Assembly: GCA_949128115.1 (NCBI GenBank)
Contig: OX421961.1
Location: 50,640,171 to 50,704,170 of the forward strand
Length of the DNA stretch: 64,000 bases
DNA from: Anaspis maculata
Lineage: Eukaryota > Arthropoda > Insecta > Coleoptera > Scraptiidae
Direction: 5' to 3'
In this document: positions 34,901 to 42,659 of the stretch, one piece after another
How the letters are laid out: every line of letters starts with the position of its first letter
Numbering within the stretch: the first letter of the stretch is position 1
Program-made: the position numbers and the translations under genes
Notes under the pieces: generated by a model
Told to the model about the DNA's origin: nothing
Database searches by the model: none
The model's input: the letters and a program-made list of their open reading frames with translations, nothing else

Positions 34901-36853
34901 CTTGTTTTTGAACAAAACTGTCTAATCTGAATTTTAAATGATGTTGTCGGAAATAAACTGGAAATGGTGTAGAATTGAAAGAAAAGCAGGACCTCAAGAA
35001 ATTCACTCCAGCCTGTATCAACCTGCCGAGGGCGGTGTGCATCAAAATTTCGGTGACAAGGGTTCTAAAACAATCGCAATAAGTACTCGTACAAAATGTT
35101 TCAAGGTAGATAGGTAGGTAGGTACCTAGGTAAGTATGCGATAATCATGAGGGAACGGGTACAGAATTTGTCAATTGATTCAACTTTTCTCAAACTCGTA
35201 TACTCCCAATTCCGTTTAAACAATAATAAATTGTTTTGAGGAGACGGTGGGGTCTTAGTTGGAAATTTATCGATGTCCTATGCAGTTGACTAAACTAAAT
35301 CTAACATTAATATGCTTCAAAATCTCCAATAAATATCTGGTGTTGACAAAGCTTAAGTTTTGTCAAAAAAAAAAGAACTTCTTGCTAAAAATAACTGTTT
35401 GTAGAGCAATGAATATTCTATTCTAATCTATTCTATGTTGGCAAAGCTATACAGGGTGGCCCATTAAACACGAAACAGATTGCCAATGCTAATTTCTGTG
35501 TTTTTGGAGGGTTACAGCCCCTTCTAGGAGGCTGGCTCGAAGTTGCCAAGCTCATGACGGGGCTTATGTCCGTCTAGTAAACATGTTACGGAATACAAAC
35601 AAATGAGGTCAAGTGCCCGAAAATCTGTCTGTTTCGTTTTCGTTGGGCTACCCTGTATATTTGAGATTGATGGGATCCACCCATTTTCGGACCATTCGAC
35701 TTAAAACTCTGACCAATACCTACTTTGATAGGGAGAATAGTAGCTATTTATATACCTACATTATTACACGAAAAATATATTTCAGTACTTTTCAGATCTC
35801 GAATAATAATTACATTGTTACACAGACGACTTGAGCTTCAGCCTCAGGTGGTTTGTGAGTTTACTTGAACAAATTTGAAATAATAATTAAAAGCTTTGCA
35901 ATCGGCCTACGCTTTGCCGATTTATTATTTACTACCAGGCGCATTTTGCAACACACATTAGCTTTAGATATACAGGGTGATTCAAAATTTGTGAACCACG
36001 GAGTCCAGAACAGTTACGGAAAGGCTTCAGCCTTTTTATTTTTGGAGATATCAAGTCAAGTGGGGGAATTCAAACTCCCTCTTCTTCGTGATTTAAAAAA
36101 TATGTCTCTTCAAATTAGATTTATGTCGAAGATGAAAGACTCGGTGAGTGATAATTTAAAATTTCAATTTTTTTAAAGGCGGTCTCACAAGCTGTTGAAT
36201 TGATATAAAGCAGAAAATAACACGATTCGTTCGCATAGAAATTCTTTTGAAGGCATTTCAAAAGGGAATCAGATTTTCAGGATTGATGAGACCACAGTAG
36301 AATACAGTACCTACAGTACAGTAGCGAAGGTTTGAAAACACATTAAAACGTAAAAAAATCCACTTTAGTCTTACTCGAATAGGCCACAAAAATAGTCCTC
36401 AATAACGAAGACTGGAGTCAACTTTTTTCAACCTTTTTATGATGGCGATTTTGAAGCATTTCCGTAAATTGCCCTGGACTCCGTGCATGTCCACGAATTA
36501 TAAATCATCCCGTATTTCAAAATCTTGCGGGGTTGAGAAGATCATATTCATATTCTGTTGTTTTGTTGTAGAGACTCATACCTGATCAAACGTTATTTGA
36601 AAAGAAGAAAAATGAGATCTGTTTAATTTGCCTGAAACTATACATAACATCAGAGCTTCACTAATTCTACCACTTGTTCTAGGGTGATTCCGGAGGACCC
36701 CTCGTCCTGCAGCGGCCTGACGGCAGGTACCAGTTAGCAGGAACCGTTTCGCACGGAATAAAATGTGCGGCTCCTTACCTACCTGGAGTCTACATGAGGA
36801 CGGCGTTCTATAAGCCATGGATCGAGGCAATTACCGGAATTCAACCCTACTGA
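20956..36853 (+). CDS. flz: Filzig-type serine protease, 3' part of gene (4 exons)
   Basis: Spliced coding exons are 20956-22986, 25612-25983, 33706-33941 and 36683-36853. Introns have phases 1, 1 and 0 and consensus GT-AG ends, and together give about 936 codons to a TGA stop. The product has an N-terminal six-cysteine knot, a long Thr/Pro/Ser/Lys-rich stalk, and a C-terminal trypsin-like (S1A) domain with activation site GR|IVGG, His in TAAHC, Asp in ENDLALLE and Ser in GDSGGP. Asp before SCEGDSGGP predicts cleavage after Lys/Arg. The conserved blocks and order match insect filzig/stubble-like proteases, which act outside the cell on cuticle and apical matrix, including the trachea in Drosophila. 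The first exon(s) with signal or anchor were not found. The family call is strong; orthology to flz is inferred. Confidence 0.85.
23040..23159. mobile_element. TA-flanked 120-bp MITE, copy A
   Basis: A hairpin with ends CCATGTGATCAACAAAATTC and inverse GAATTTTGTTGATCGCATGG. Arms of about 40 bp continue to GGTAGGCTGTG / CACAGCCTACC. TA lies on both sides (23038-23039, 23160-23161), as for Tc1/mariner-type insertions. It is related in plan (CCRTNNGATC ends, GGCTGTG inside) to copies at 28689 and 53009. It lies 53 bp downstream of the exon's splice donor. Confidence 0.75.
24537..24784. repeat. Weak inverted repeat (possible old MITE)
   Basis: CGATTTTTCGCTATGTATTT near 24547 is mirrored, with a few changes, by AAATACATAGGAGAAAATCG at 24751-24770. 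Outer AATCCG / CGGATT-type matches extend it. The interior does not pair well. No target duplication was seen. Confidence 0.4.
25612..25983 (+). CDS. flz: flz-like exon: protease activation site, His and Asp
   Basis: Encodes CGIRP, then the zymogen cleavage site TGR|IVGG, the substrate-facing N-terminal barrel, the catalytic His in MTAAHC and the catalytic Asp in FENDLALLE. The pair GEFDISGD and KNKCGGVL is typical of filzig. The acceptor AG is at 25611 and the donor GTAGGT begins at 25984 (phase 1). The cysteine in CGIRP would form the interchain disulphide linking stalk and catalytic chain after activation. This exon is markedly more GC-rich than its introns, fitting a conserved coding segment. 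Confidence 0.92.
28689..28812. mobile_element. TA-flanked 124-bp MITE, copy B
   Basis: A hairpin with ends CCGTAAGATCAAAAACTTTC and inverse GAAAGTTTTTGACCATACGG, with GGGAGGCTGTG / CACAGCCTCCC inside. TA borders at 28687-28688 and 28813-28814. The loop with CTGGTC, GGCAAACGAGGCTGATTTTGG and GGCCAG is shared with copy C at 53009 but in the opposite orientation. Confidence 0.8.
28981..29989. mobile_element. 1.0-kb DNA transposon relic with THAP fragment
   Basis: Terminal inverted repeats GGGTATGTGA, extending to AATAGGGTATGTGA with the flanks, at 28981 and inverted to 29989. TA borders on both sides. The interior has a decayed THAP coding segment on the minus strand at 29540-29728 and no other recognisable transposase domain. 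It interrupts the palindrome at 28817-30273. It is probably an internally deleted derivative of a THAP-encoding DNA transposon; the superfamily is uncertain. Confidence 0.6.
29540..29728 (-). pseudogene. THAP zinc-finger domain remnant
   Basis: On the minus strand an ATG at 29728 opens MSGKSYHWCVVPFCKNT, with the C-x4-C pair of a THAP finger. After a frame change the segment PKKN follows. After a second change comes KWLELARRDPNGLS, then IYFCENHF, whose Cys and His are the second metal-binding pair. Three frames and an in-frame stop show that it is broken. THAP domains bind DNA and occur in P-element-type and other transposases and in host regulators. The surrounding inverted repeats point to a transposon origin. 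I have not joined the pieces. Confidence 0.7.
30297..30578. repeat. Degenerate 29-30 bp minisatellite
   Basis: About nine units with a consensus like CTGTAGTGTATCCTGGTCAC followed by GGCACCATT. Unit starts are recognisable by CTGTARTGTA (for example 30297, 30329, 30358, 30471). The last unit ends in an inverted half (AACCAGGATACACTACA). It is intronic and non-coding. Confidence 0.7.
30911..31078. mobile_element. 168-bp MITE with about 30-bp inverted repeats
   Basis: TATAGACAATACAAATAGA at 30911 is inverted at the end (31078). The arms continue through AGACCATATG and GTCACGGAT, with a short extra segment in the left arm. The outer TATA may include a TA target duplication. It is inside flz intron 2. 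Confidence 0.7.
31283..31490. repeat. Diverged copy of the 17.1-kb dispersed repeat
   Basis: AGAAATTCCACAACAGGTTG, then ATTTTATATTC, TGTTCCTG, GTGACCCTTTAAAAAATTAA and CTCTCTATTTCAATACAAAAG follow the same order as at 17101-17290. Identity is moderate by eye. Confidence 0.5.
32908..33001 (-). mobile_element. LINE 3' tail, minus strand
   Basis: On the minus strand the segment ends TTTACTTGTTCATGGCCGAA, then AAGGCCGAAGGAACAATAAA and an (A/T)-rich TTTA-type tail. It shares the ACTTGTT...GAAGGAACAATAAA layout with 20049-20177. The GGCCGAAAAGGCC palindrome would form a small 3' hairpin. No coding part is left. Confidence 0.6.
33146..33355. repeat. Half-copy of the 28.8-kb palindrome family
   Basis: The end CCTCTGTTTCGTTTTCAGTA followed by GCCCATCCTG and TATA resembles the right arm of the elements at 30273 and 35655. 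CTGTAAAAATAATTGAAAAATC upstream resembles 30048-30070. The matching left arm is missing. It lies 350 bp before the flz exon at 33706. Confidence 0.55.
33706..33941 (+). CDS. flz: flz-like exon: middle of protease domain
   Basis: Encodes PICLPRDGEDFTGRMATVTG, then the conserved GWGRLKYGGG loop, the LQEVQVPI strand and cysteines at HVCQEMF and FLCAGY. It ends in NGQKDSCE, where Asp is the S1-pocket base that selects Lys/Arg. The acceptor follows TTTTTCCAG at 33705, and the donor GTAACA starts at 33942 in phase 0, so Glu is directly followed by GDSGGP from the next exon. Reading through the donor meets a stop 16 codons later. Confidence 0.92.
34030..34975. repeat. Degenerate about 22-bp tandem array
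   Basis: Units of 18-26 bp with a consensus like CTGAATTNCAANTGACGNTT recur for about 900 bp. Markers are (T/C)TGAAATTNAA and AATTGACG; examples start near 34368, 34408, 34578, 34626 and 34880. The units are strongly diverged and AT-rich, so this is an old satellite-like array within the flz intron. Apparent frames are by-products. Confidence 0.65.
35452..35655. mobile_element. 204-bp CAGGGTGG palindrome flanked by TATA
   Basis: CAGGGTGGCCCATTAAACACG at the left and CGTTTTCGTTGGGCTACCCTG at the right, bordered by TATA on both sides (35448-35451, 35656-35659). It is the short, uninterrupted relative of the element at 28817. The GGAGGGTTACAGCCCC block is intact here, with TGCTAATTTCTGTG at the place where the inner element sits in the other copy. 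Confidence 0.75.
35973..36512. mobile_element. 0.54-kb CAGGGTGATTC palindrome
   Basis: CAGGGTGATTCAAAATTTGTG at 35973 pairs with CACGAATTATAAATCATCCCG ending at 36512. Both arms carry GGAGTCCAG / CTGGACTCC and TACGGAAA / TTTCCGTA. Borders are TATA and TATT. The tip sequence is shared with the 2.1-kb palindrome at 38157. It lies 170 bp upstream of the last flz exon. Confidence 0.75.
36683..36853 (+). CDS. flz: flz-like terminal exon: catalytic serine
   Basis: Begins directly with GDSGGPLVLQRPDGRY, which holds the nucleophile Ser, followed by GTVSHGIKCAAPYLPGVY and the C-terminal helix FYKPWIEAITG. It ends at TGA 36851-36853. The Gly in SHGIKC lies where trypsin-like enzymes keep an open S1 pocket. 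Length and end position are normal for an S1A domain. The acceptor is CTTGTTCTAG at 36682. Confidence 0.93.
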   Translation, partial: GDSGGPLVLQRPDGRYQLAGTVSHGIKCAAPYLPGVYMRTAFYKPWIEAITGIQPY

Positions 36854-37090
36854 CCTCGAACCTCTCTCTCCCACTATAAGACGTGAACTAGTGCCCCCCA
36901 ATGTGATGAACTTTACCTGATGACTTCTACTCTACTTTAAATAATTTAAATTAAATTATTGTTATCAGTGGCGATGATGCGTGCGTTTTTGTAATTATGT
37001 GTAATATTATTTATTTTTATTGTTAGCAAAAGAGATGTTGTAATTATAACGAAAAGAAGAAATATATTTATTAAGTAGTAATACTCTAGT
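36854..37090 (+). other. Probable flz 3' UTR
   Basis: AT-rich tail after the stop. There is no AATAAA. ATTAAA near 36951 is a possible weak polyadenylation signal, and a T/A-rich stretch runs to about 37080. The exact end cannot be told from sequence. Confidence 0.4.
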
Positions 37091-38152
37091 TCGGCCCATG
37101 ATCCCAGAGAAGAGAGATTCGCTGGTGAACTACCAATATGAGAGAAATTTCAGCGATACGTATTCTTTGATAATTTTCATTCTAGTTTCGGTCTTCCGGA
37201 GGTCCGGAAATGGGTGACGCGTGACGCTTCTCACTTGAATAGAACTGAGAGTAAAATCTTGAGCTCCTACTGCATTCCAATTGCAGCTGCATTTTTTTCA
37301 TTATGTAAATATTCCTAAGCCAACACATCAGCATCAGCTATTTTCCTGCCCCCCCCCCCAACAGACGTCTCTAAGAGAGTCACATAGAGCTGCTTTTCAT
37401 GACGAAAAATAGTTTTCGCTCCAGGTTCCAGCAAGCTATCTTTGAAATTCAGAAATATAAATAACTCATGGAGTCATGAAAATAATAATAATAGCTTTGT
37501 AGTACCTATAATACTTCAATTTTCAACGTGCGACAATGTGAACATTCTCTAGTATTTTGTACTTTTATAGCACGGTAAACGGGCGCAGGTTCGTAAGTAG
37601 GTATAATATACACTGATTTTTTTCAATTTCGTGCTAAAATGTGAACCTGTAACCAATAACGCCACTAACTTAATGCCTCAAAGTGCTTTTATGATGAAAC
37701 GATTATGGTAAAAACTCCGGAACTCTATCTTATCAAGCTGAAATTTTCAGTACGTCATACTCGTGCACCCACATGCACACAAAGGTTACTTCTTACGTAA
37801 ATATGTATAACAATCGCGACGATACTGGTAGCTTGTTTTCGAACTTACTTTCGAATTCTTCTTTTTAGTTGATAACATGCGGGTAACAATTGTATGCAAT
37901 TAGAAAAATTGAAAGTTGTAGTGTATACCACTGACGTGTATACCTATACATATAAGTGCCTACCTGTATTATATTGGTAAATACTATGCTCTCTGATTTT
38001 CTTTTCACTTTCTATTGATGATAAATATGTAGCCAAATAACAAACTTCTGCTTGGCAAAAAGAGCAAGACTTTACAGCAATTTTTGATTCCAGGTGGATA
38101 AGCACTTGTTCAATAAATTTTACCATAGAGATTATACCCACTTATACAGGTG
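37091..38152. other. No recognisable feature
   Basis: A C9-10 run at about 37350 and otherwise plain AT-rich sequence. Confidence 0.4.
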
Positions 38153-38156
38153 ATTC

Positions 38157-40305
38157 AAAAGTATCGGACGAAAACAGTACTTACACGGTATATGGAATGG
38201 TCCGTAAAGCCCACAAAAATTATTGAAAAGATTCGTCGACTTATATTTTTGAAGTTATGACGGGTCAAATGTCAAATAGTAGTCTTTCGAACTCTTCTAT
38301 TTTTTATTTTCGTTATTTCAAAAAATTTCTGTTGACTGATGGTGCAAGAATTATGAACCAAAAATATAAACTGCTGTGTGTGTACTGCATTCCCATTTAC
38401 TATGGAGGGTATGATTCATGGAGTAAAACAATTCAATCTCTCCAAAAAAGTCCTCCCAAAAAATTCCTTGCTACGAAACCATGTTATCTTTTTGCTCCAC
38501 ATCGGTTGAGGGACCAACCAAATAAAGTGCTCGCCAATTGAAATGGTCCACCCAAAAAATTTAGTCACATTCAAAGTGACATAACTCTTGAATGAATGGA
38601 CTATTTTGAATCGTTTTATGTTTTCTGATTAGCTCACGGATTGGATTACAACATGTCATGGGCCGTTTTTGGTACAGGTATTTCGTATCAATTATACAGG
38701 GCGCTCAATCAGGTACTGCAAAAATGGAAAAGTTTGTACTGGTCCCATTTCACAAAAAATTGTTTTTGGTTTTTTCCAAGTGTTTAAGGGAAGATGTTGT
38801 TCCTATACCTTGAGGTAGTTTTCAAAATTTTGAGTCTATCTCCTCCAATTACACAGTGATCTCAAAAATGCAACCTTCTGGTCTGGCATTTATATCTATT
38901 TCAATTGTTAATCGATTTTGGAATATAAGGACTTTTGTTGAAGATTTAAACTCAGATGAGAAGGCTCGAGGATCGGAAATGACTGGAGACAAAAATTTTG
39001 GAAAAGCGAAGGAATCAAAAGTGACCTAAATATGAAGCACCCTAAAAATCAGGTTCAGGGAAAGAACTGAATAAAAATCAACTTGCCTTCAAACCGACTT
39101 TTATTTCCGAACATTTCGAGGTATTTTCCGGTTTTGAGTAAAGAAAATTGTCGATGCGTGATCCATTTTACAAATTCACTTTTCAGAAGATAATACCGGA
39201 CCTTCCTCGACTGAAAATGCACGTTACCTAGGTTACCTTCTTATTGTCGAATGTTTCCTTCACATTTAAAGAGATAGGCACCAGTTCTGATCTTCGTAAC
39301 CCAGGTTACGTCTATTTTTAGGTGTAAAACGTCCAGTATTCTTCGTTGGAAGCATCCATCTCTGATTTGGATTCATTGCCATAATTTTTGCCCCATACAA
39401 ATGGGAAACATCTTAAAATCCTCAGAAAGAATGGTTTGTTTGAAGACAAGTTGTTATTTGTTTAATACCTTTCCTAAACTGGATCTCTAGCAAGTTTGTC
39501 ATTTGAGTCACTTTTGATTCAATCCCTCTTCCAGAATTTTTATCTTAAGTCAATTCTGATCCTCGATCCTTCTGACCTGAGCCTTTAGCTTCAACAAGAG
39601 CCCTCATTTTCCAAAATCGGCCAACAACGAATAAAGTTATTACTGCAAAACTAAAAGGTTACATTTTTGATATCACCCTGTAATTAGAGCAGATAGGCAA
39701 AAAAAATTCAAAACGATTCGAGTTATGGTTATAACAACTTCTCTGAAACACTTGGAGAAAACCAAAAACTATTTTTTGTGAAATGGGACCTGTTCAAACT
39801 TTTCCATTTTTGCAGTACCTGATTGCGGGCCCTGTATAATTAATACGAAACACTTGTACCAAAAATAGTCCATGACATGTTGTAGTCCAATACGTGAGCT
39901 AATTAGAAAACATAAAAGGATTCAAAATAGTTCATTAATTCGAAAGTTATGACACTTTGAATCTGACTGTATTTTTTAGGTGGACCATTTCAATTGGCGA
40001 GCACTTTAGTTCAGAAGCATTTTTGAAGAAAAAAAATTCCGAGGTTTCTGACTCACCCTGTATATGAAACAAAAATTCAATAAATATCCAGTAGTTGATT
40101 TTTCTTACTCATAATCTTGCCACCATCCATCAGTTTGATAAATTCTCTTGAAATAACGGCTCTAGAAGAGTTCAAAGAATCATCCTTTGACCCTTCATAA
40201 CTTTGAAAATAAAAGTTCAAGAATTTTTTGAATATTTCTTCTGGTCTTCATGAAGAATCCCATGTATTGTAAAAATTTTTGGTCCGACACTTTGGAATCA
40301 CCCTG
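38157..40305. mobile_element. 2.1-kb nested palindrome, CAGGTGATTC ends
   Basis: CAGGTGATTCAAAAGTATCGG at 38157 (after TATA) pairs with CCGACACTTTGGAATCACCCTG ending at 40305 (before TATT). The outer arms (about 540 and 470 bp) surround a second CAGGG...CCCTG unit at 38697-39834. Mirrored landmarks include GACATAACTC/GAGTTATGTC-type blocks and GGTACAGGTATTTCGTATCA with its inverse near 39845. There is no coding potential. Confidence 0.82.
38697..39834. mobile_element. Inner 1.1-kb palindrome with CAGGGCGCTC end
   Basis: CAGGGCGCTCAATCAGGTACT at 38697 pairs with AGTACCTGATTGCGGGCCCTG ending at 39834, with TATA on both sides. The arms share GAAATGGGACC/GGTCCCATTTC and run to a centre near 39260. 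It sits at the symmetry axis of the outer element. Confidence 0.8.
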
Positions 40306-40474
40306 TATTATTAAATAACTGGTGCTTGGCTTTCAGGTTTCAAGAGGGAGTTTGCGATCTCACTGAGCGTACGACGTAACGCAACGTACAACGTGAAAAT
40401 TCCCCTGTAACTAATCTATAGTACTATACAGTATACACTGACATTTCTAAGGCGTTTGATCAGATGGACCTAAG

Positions 40475-40477
40475 TTA

Positions 40478-40508
<31 letters not shown>

Positions 40509-40513
40509 TTTAT
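40475..40513. repeat. (TTA)n/(TTTA)n microsatellite
   Basis: TTA repeats pass into TTTA repeats immediately before the 40515 element. They may be part of a tail or the insertion target. Confidence 0.8.
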
Positions 40514-40514
40514 A

Positions 40515-41318
40515 TGGTGCTATTCTGTAAAAAAGATACATCGATGTAAACTGACAACAGTGATAATGTTTTGCCTTGTCACATGTGTCCGTATAATACT
40601 AGACGGATCATTCCTATCCCCATTACACAGTGTGTTGACGCGCGAGAACCGCTAGGACCAAGGAAAAGTGGGGGGGCGCGGGAGTTTGTTATCAGGACGA
40701 CACATAGACGTGCTTGCAGCGTTTTCTTCATGTTAAGGGAGCAAAACAAATAAAGGTCGAAAATAACGTCAATGTATGCTCCCGGTATGCCGAAGCTTTG
40801 CACACCTGGCACTGTTACACCATTATTACCTCGCGAAATAAGCAAAATATCGAATGAAACGACAAATAATAATGAGTAACAAAGAAATGGGCTGGCTATG
40901 GTGTGACGTGTGACAGCATGCAACGCGATCAGCTGACCGTAGCGCGCGACTCACATCAAGGTGCTACAATACGAGGTGTGATCACTTGGAATTTAATCCC
41001 TACTCTCTACCTCTACTCCTACTTTACTTCTTAATTTTCAATCAGACATGGAAAATCTTCCCAAGAAATAGTACAGAGATGAATATCTTGACGATTTGGA
41101 GTAAAAATCCACACATTGGCCCTGCATTCATTGAGCGGGCTCACCTCAGTTGATATACTTGCATATTGTTATTTTCCTGACGTCGGCCATACTGGATTTA
41201 CGTCTTGGCCGCATGCACGGATGTAAACAACTCGGTCTAGTATTATACGTCAGTGCATGTGTCATCTTACAGCGATACAGCACTTACATCGATGTATCTT
41301 TTTTACAGAATAGCACCA
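40515..41318. mobile_element. 804-bp element with perfect 35-bp inverted repeats
   Basis: The 35 bases from 40515 (TGGTGCTATTCTGTAAAAAA at the start, CATCGATGTAA at the end) are perfectly inverted at 41284-41318. The interior does not match well beyond short blocks such as TAGTATTATACG. There is no transposase frame. Perfect ends suggest recent activity, but no clean target duplication is visible next to the microsatellite. Confidence 0.75.
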
Positions 41319-41578
41319 ATAATATACTATTTTTGAACAAATGTCACTGCCTCAACATCTCTCCATGCCATCTTCTTCGCCTTCCAACCACCTTTCTTCC
41401 CATTCCACGTCCACCTTTTCTGTTCTTTTGCATCTCCTTCTATTCTATTTTTCATCCGAAAATCCCAGAAAAACTTTTTTCAAATAAGAAATTTTACACT
41501 TATGAGCCAGTTGAATCGGCTCGGTTTCTAGCCTTCAATGTTACAACTGTTTCAGTCATATAATATACCTTTTTGGCA

Positions 41579-41790
41579 GGTCTCAGATCGTCGCATGTGA
41601 TCACGATCACACGAACTCTACCGTACATTTCTACATCGGAGTGCCCCAGGGCGCGGATACGGAGCCTATGCTCTTCTTAATTTACATAAATGACACATGG
41701 TTAGTATGATAGGATAGAATGCCACAAGTTGCTCTTTGCCGACGACCTAAATATATTTTCAAGGAAAAGATCCGTTGATAACTATGTGTC
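41579..41790 (+). pseudogene. Non-LTR reverse transcriptase fragment
   Basis: Frame 1 encodes GVPQGADTEPMLFLIYIND, equivalent to the GVPQGS...LFLIYIND block of Jockey/CR1-type reverse transcriptases. After a stop and frame change, KLLFADDLNIFS gives the catalytic FADD motif. Only the palm core remains and it is frame-broken, so it is dead. No ends could be defined. Confidence 0.75.
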
Positions 41791-41869
41791 GTGCTCCAGA
41801 GTTCTATTGATTCACTATCCGATGGGGAAAAAGGACGAACGACGAGGTAGAATACTGAAGGATCGGGAT

Positions 41870-42645
41870 CGGATCGAGCTCTATCCTGCACCAAAATAAT
41901 CCGTATGTCATACAACGATAATCCCATTTTGTAAAAACTGATACGTATCCTGCACGAGGCCTGCATAAAGATGATTTATATTCTGCAAAGATAATAATTA
42001 TCAAGGTGATCCGTATCCTGCCTGGAAATATATTTTATATCTTGATCTAACAGTATGCGATTTAAATCAGCCCATGCGTCGTGAGGATAAGGGATATGGG
42101 ATAAGGTGTATCCTGACGTAATAATAAACGTATCGTGCATGGATAATTATTATCGAAGATCCAGGCTAAGGATACCCAACAGGAACAGCCTACTGTTACG
42201 GCGGTTGCTGTTGCAGAACAGCCTGTCGCAGTTGCTGTTGTTTTTGTTGCTGATTTTTGGGAGTAGCATGTTGCTGTTGCAGTTTATCTTCAGATAGGAT
42301 ACAGCTTATTCTCAATCATTATCCATGCACAATATGATTGATTACTACGGAGGATGCACATTATCCTTACGCATGTATCCAGTTGAGAGAGCACATAAAA
42401 TTTATTCTCAGGGGCAGGATACGGATCATCCTTGATAATTATCCATGCAAAATGCAAATAGACACATGTAAGTAGGATATAGGCAATATGTGTTCTAAAT
42501 AAATAAATACATAAAGAAAATATAAACTATCCTTATCATGCAGGACTCACGCAGCAGGATATGAATTATCTTTTTACAAAACGTAAATTAGGTATTCTCG
42601 TATAGGATACAGATTATCATGGTACAGGATTGAGTTCGTCCTGGT
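41870..42645. repeat. Degenerate GGATAC/TATCCTGCA repeat field in both orientations
   Basis: TATCCTGCA-type motifs (41882, 41946, 42009) in the first half and AGGATACRGATTATC-type motifs (42293, 42416, 42603) in the second half recur every 50-65 bp. Phrases such as GATAATTATCCATGC lie between. The two halves are inverted relative to each other. CTGTTGCAG motifs fill 42195-42285. No gene seen. Confidence 0.5.
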
Positions 42646-42659
42646 GCAGAATCATTTTT

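Larger units (their letters stand above)
33942..36682 (+). other. flz intron (phase 0), 2.7 kb
   Basis: GTAACA donor and ACTTGTTCTAG acceptor. It is filled by a degenerate 22-bp tandem array (about 34030-34975) and two CAGGG-ended palindromes (35452, 35973). A TAGGTA-type run lies at 35107-35135. Confidence 0.75.
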
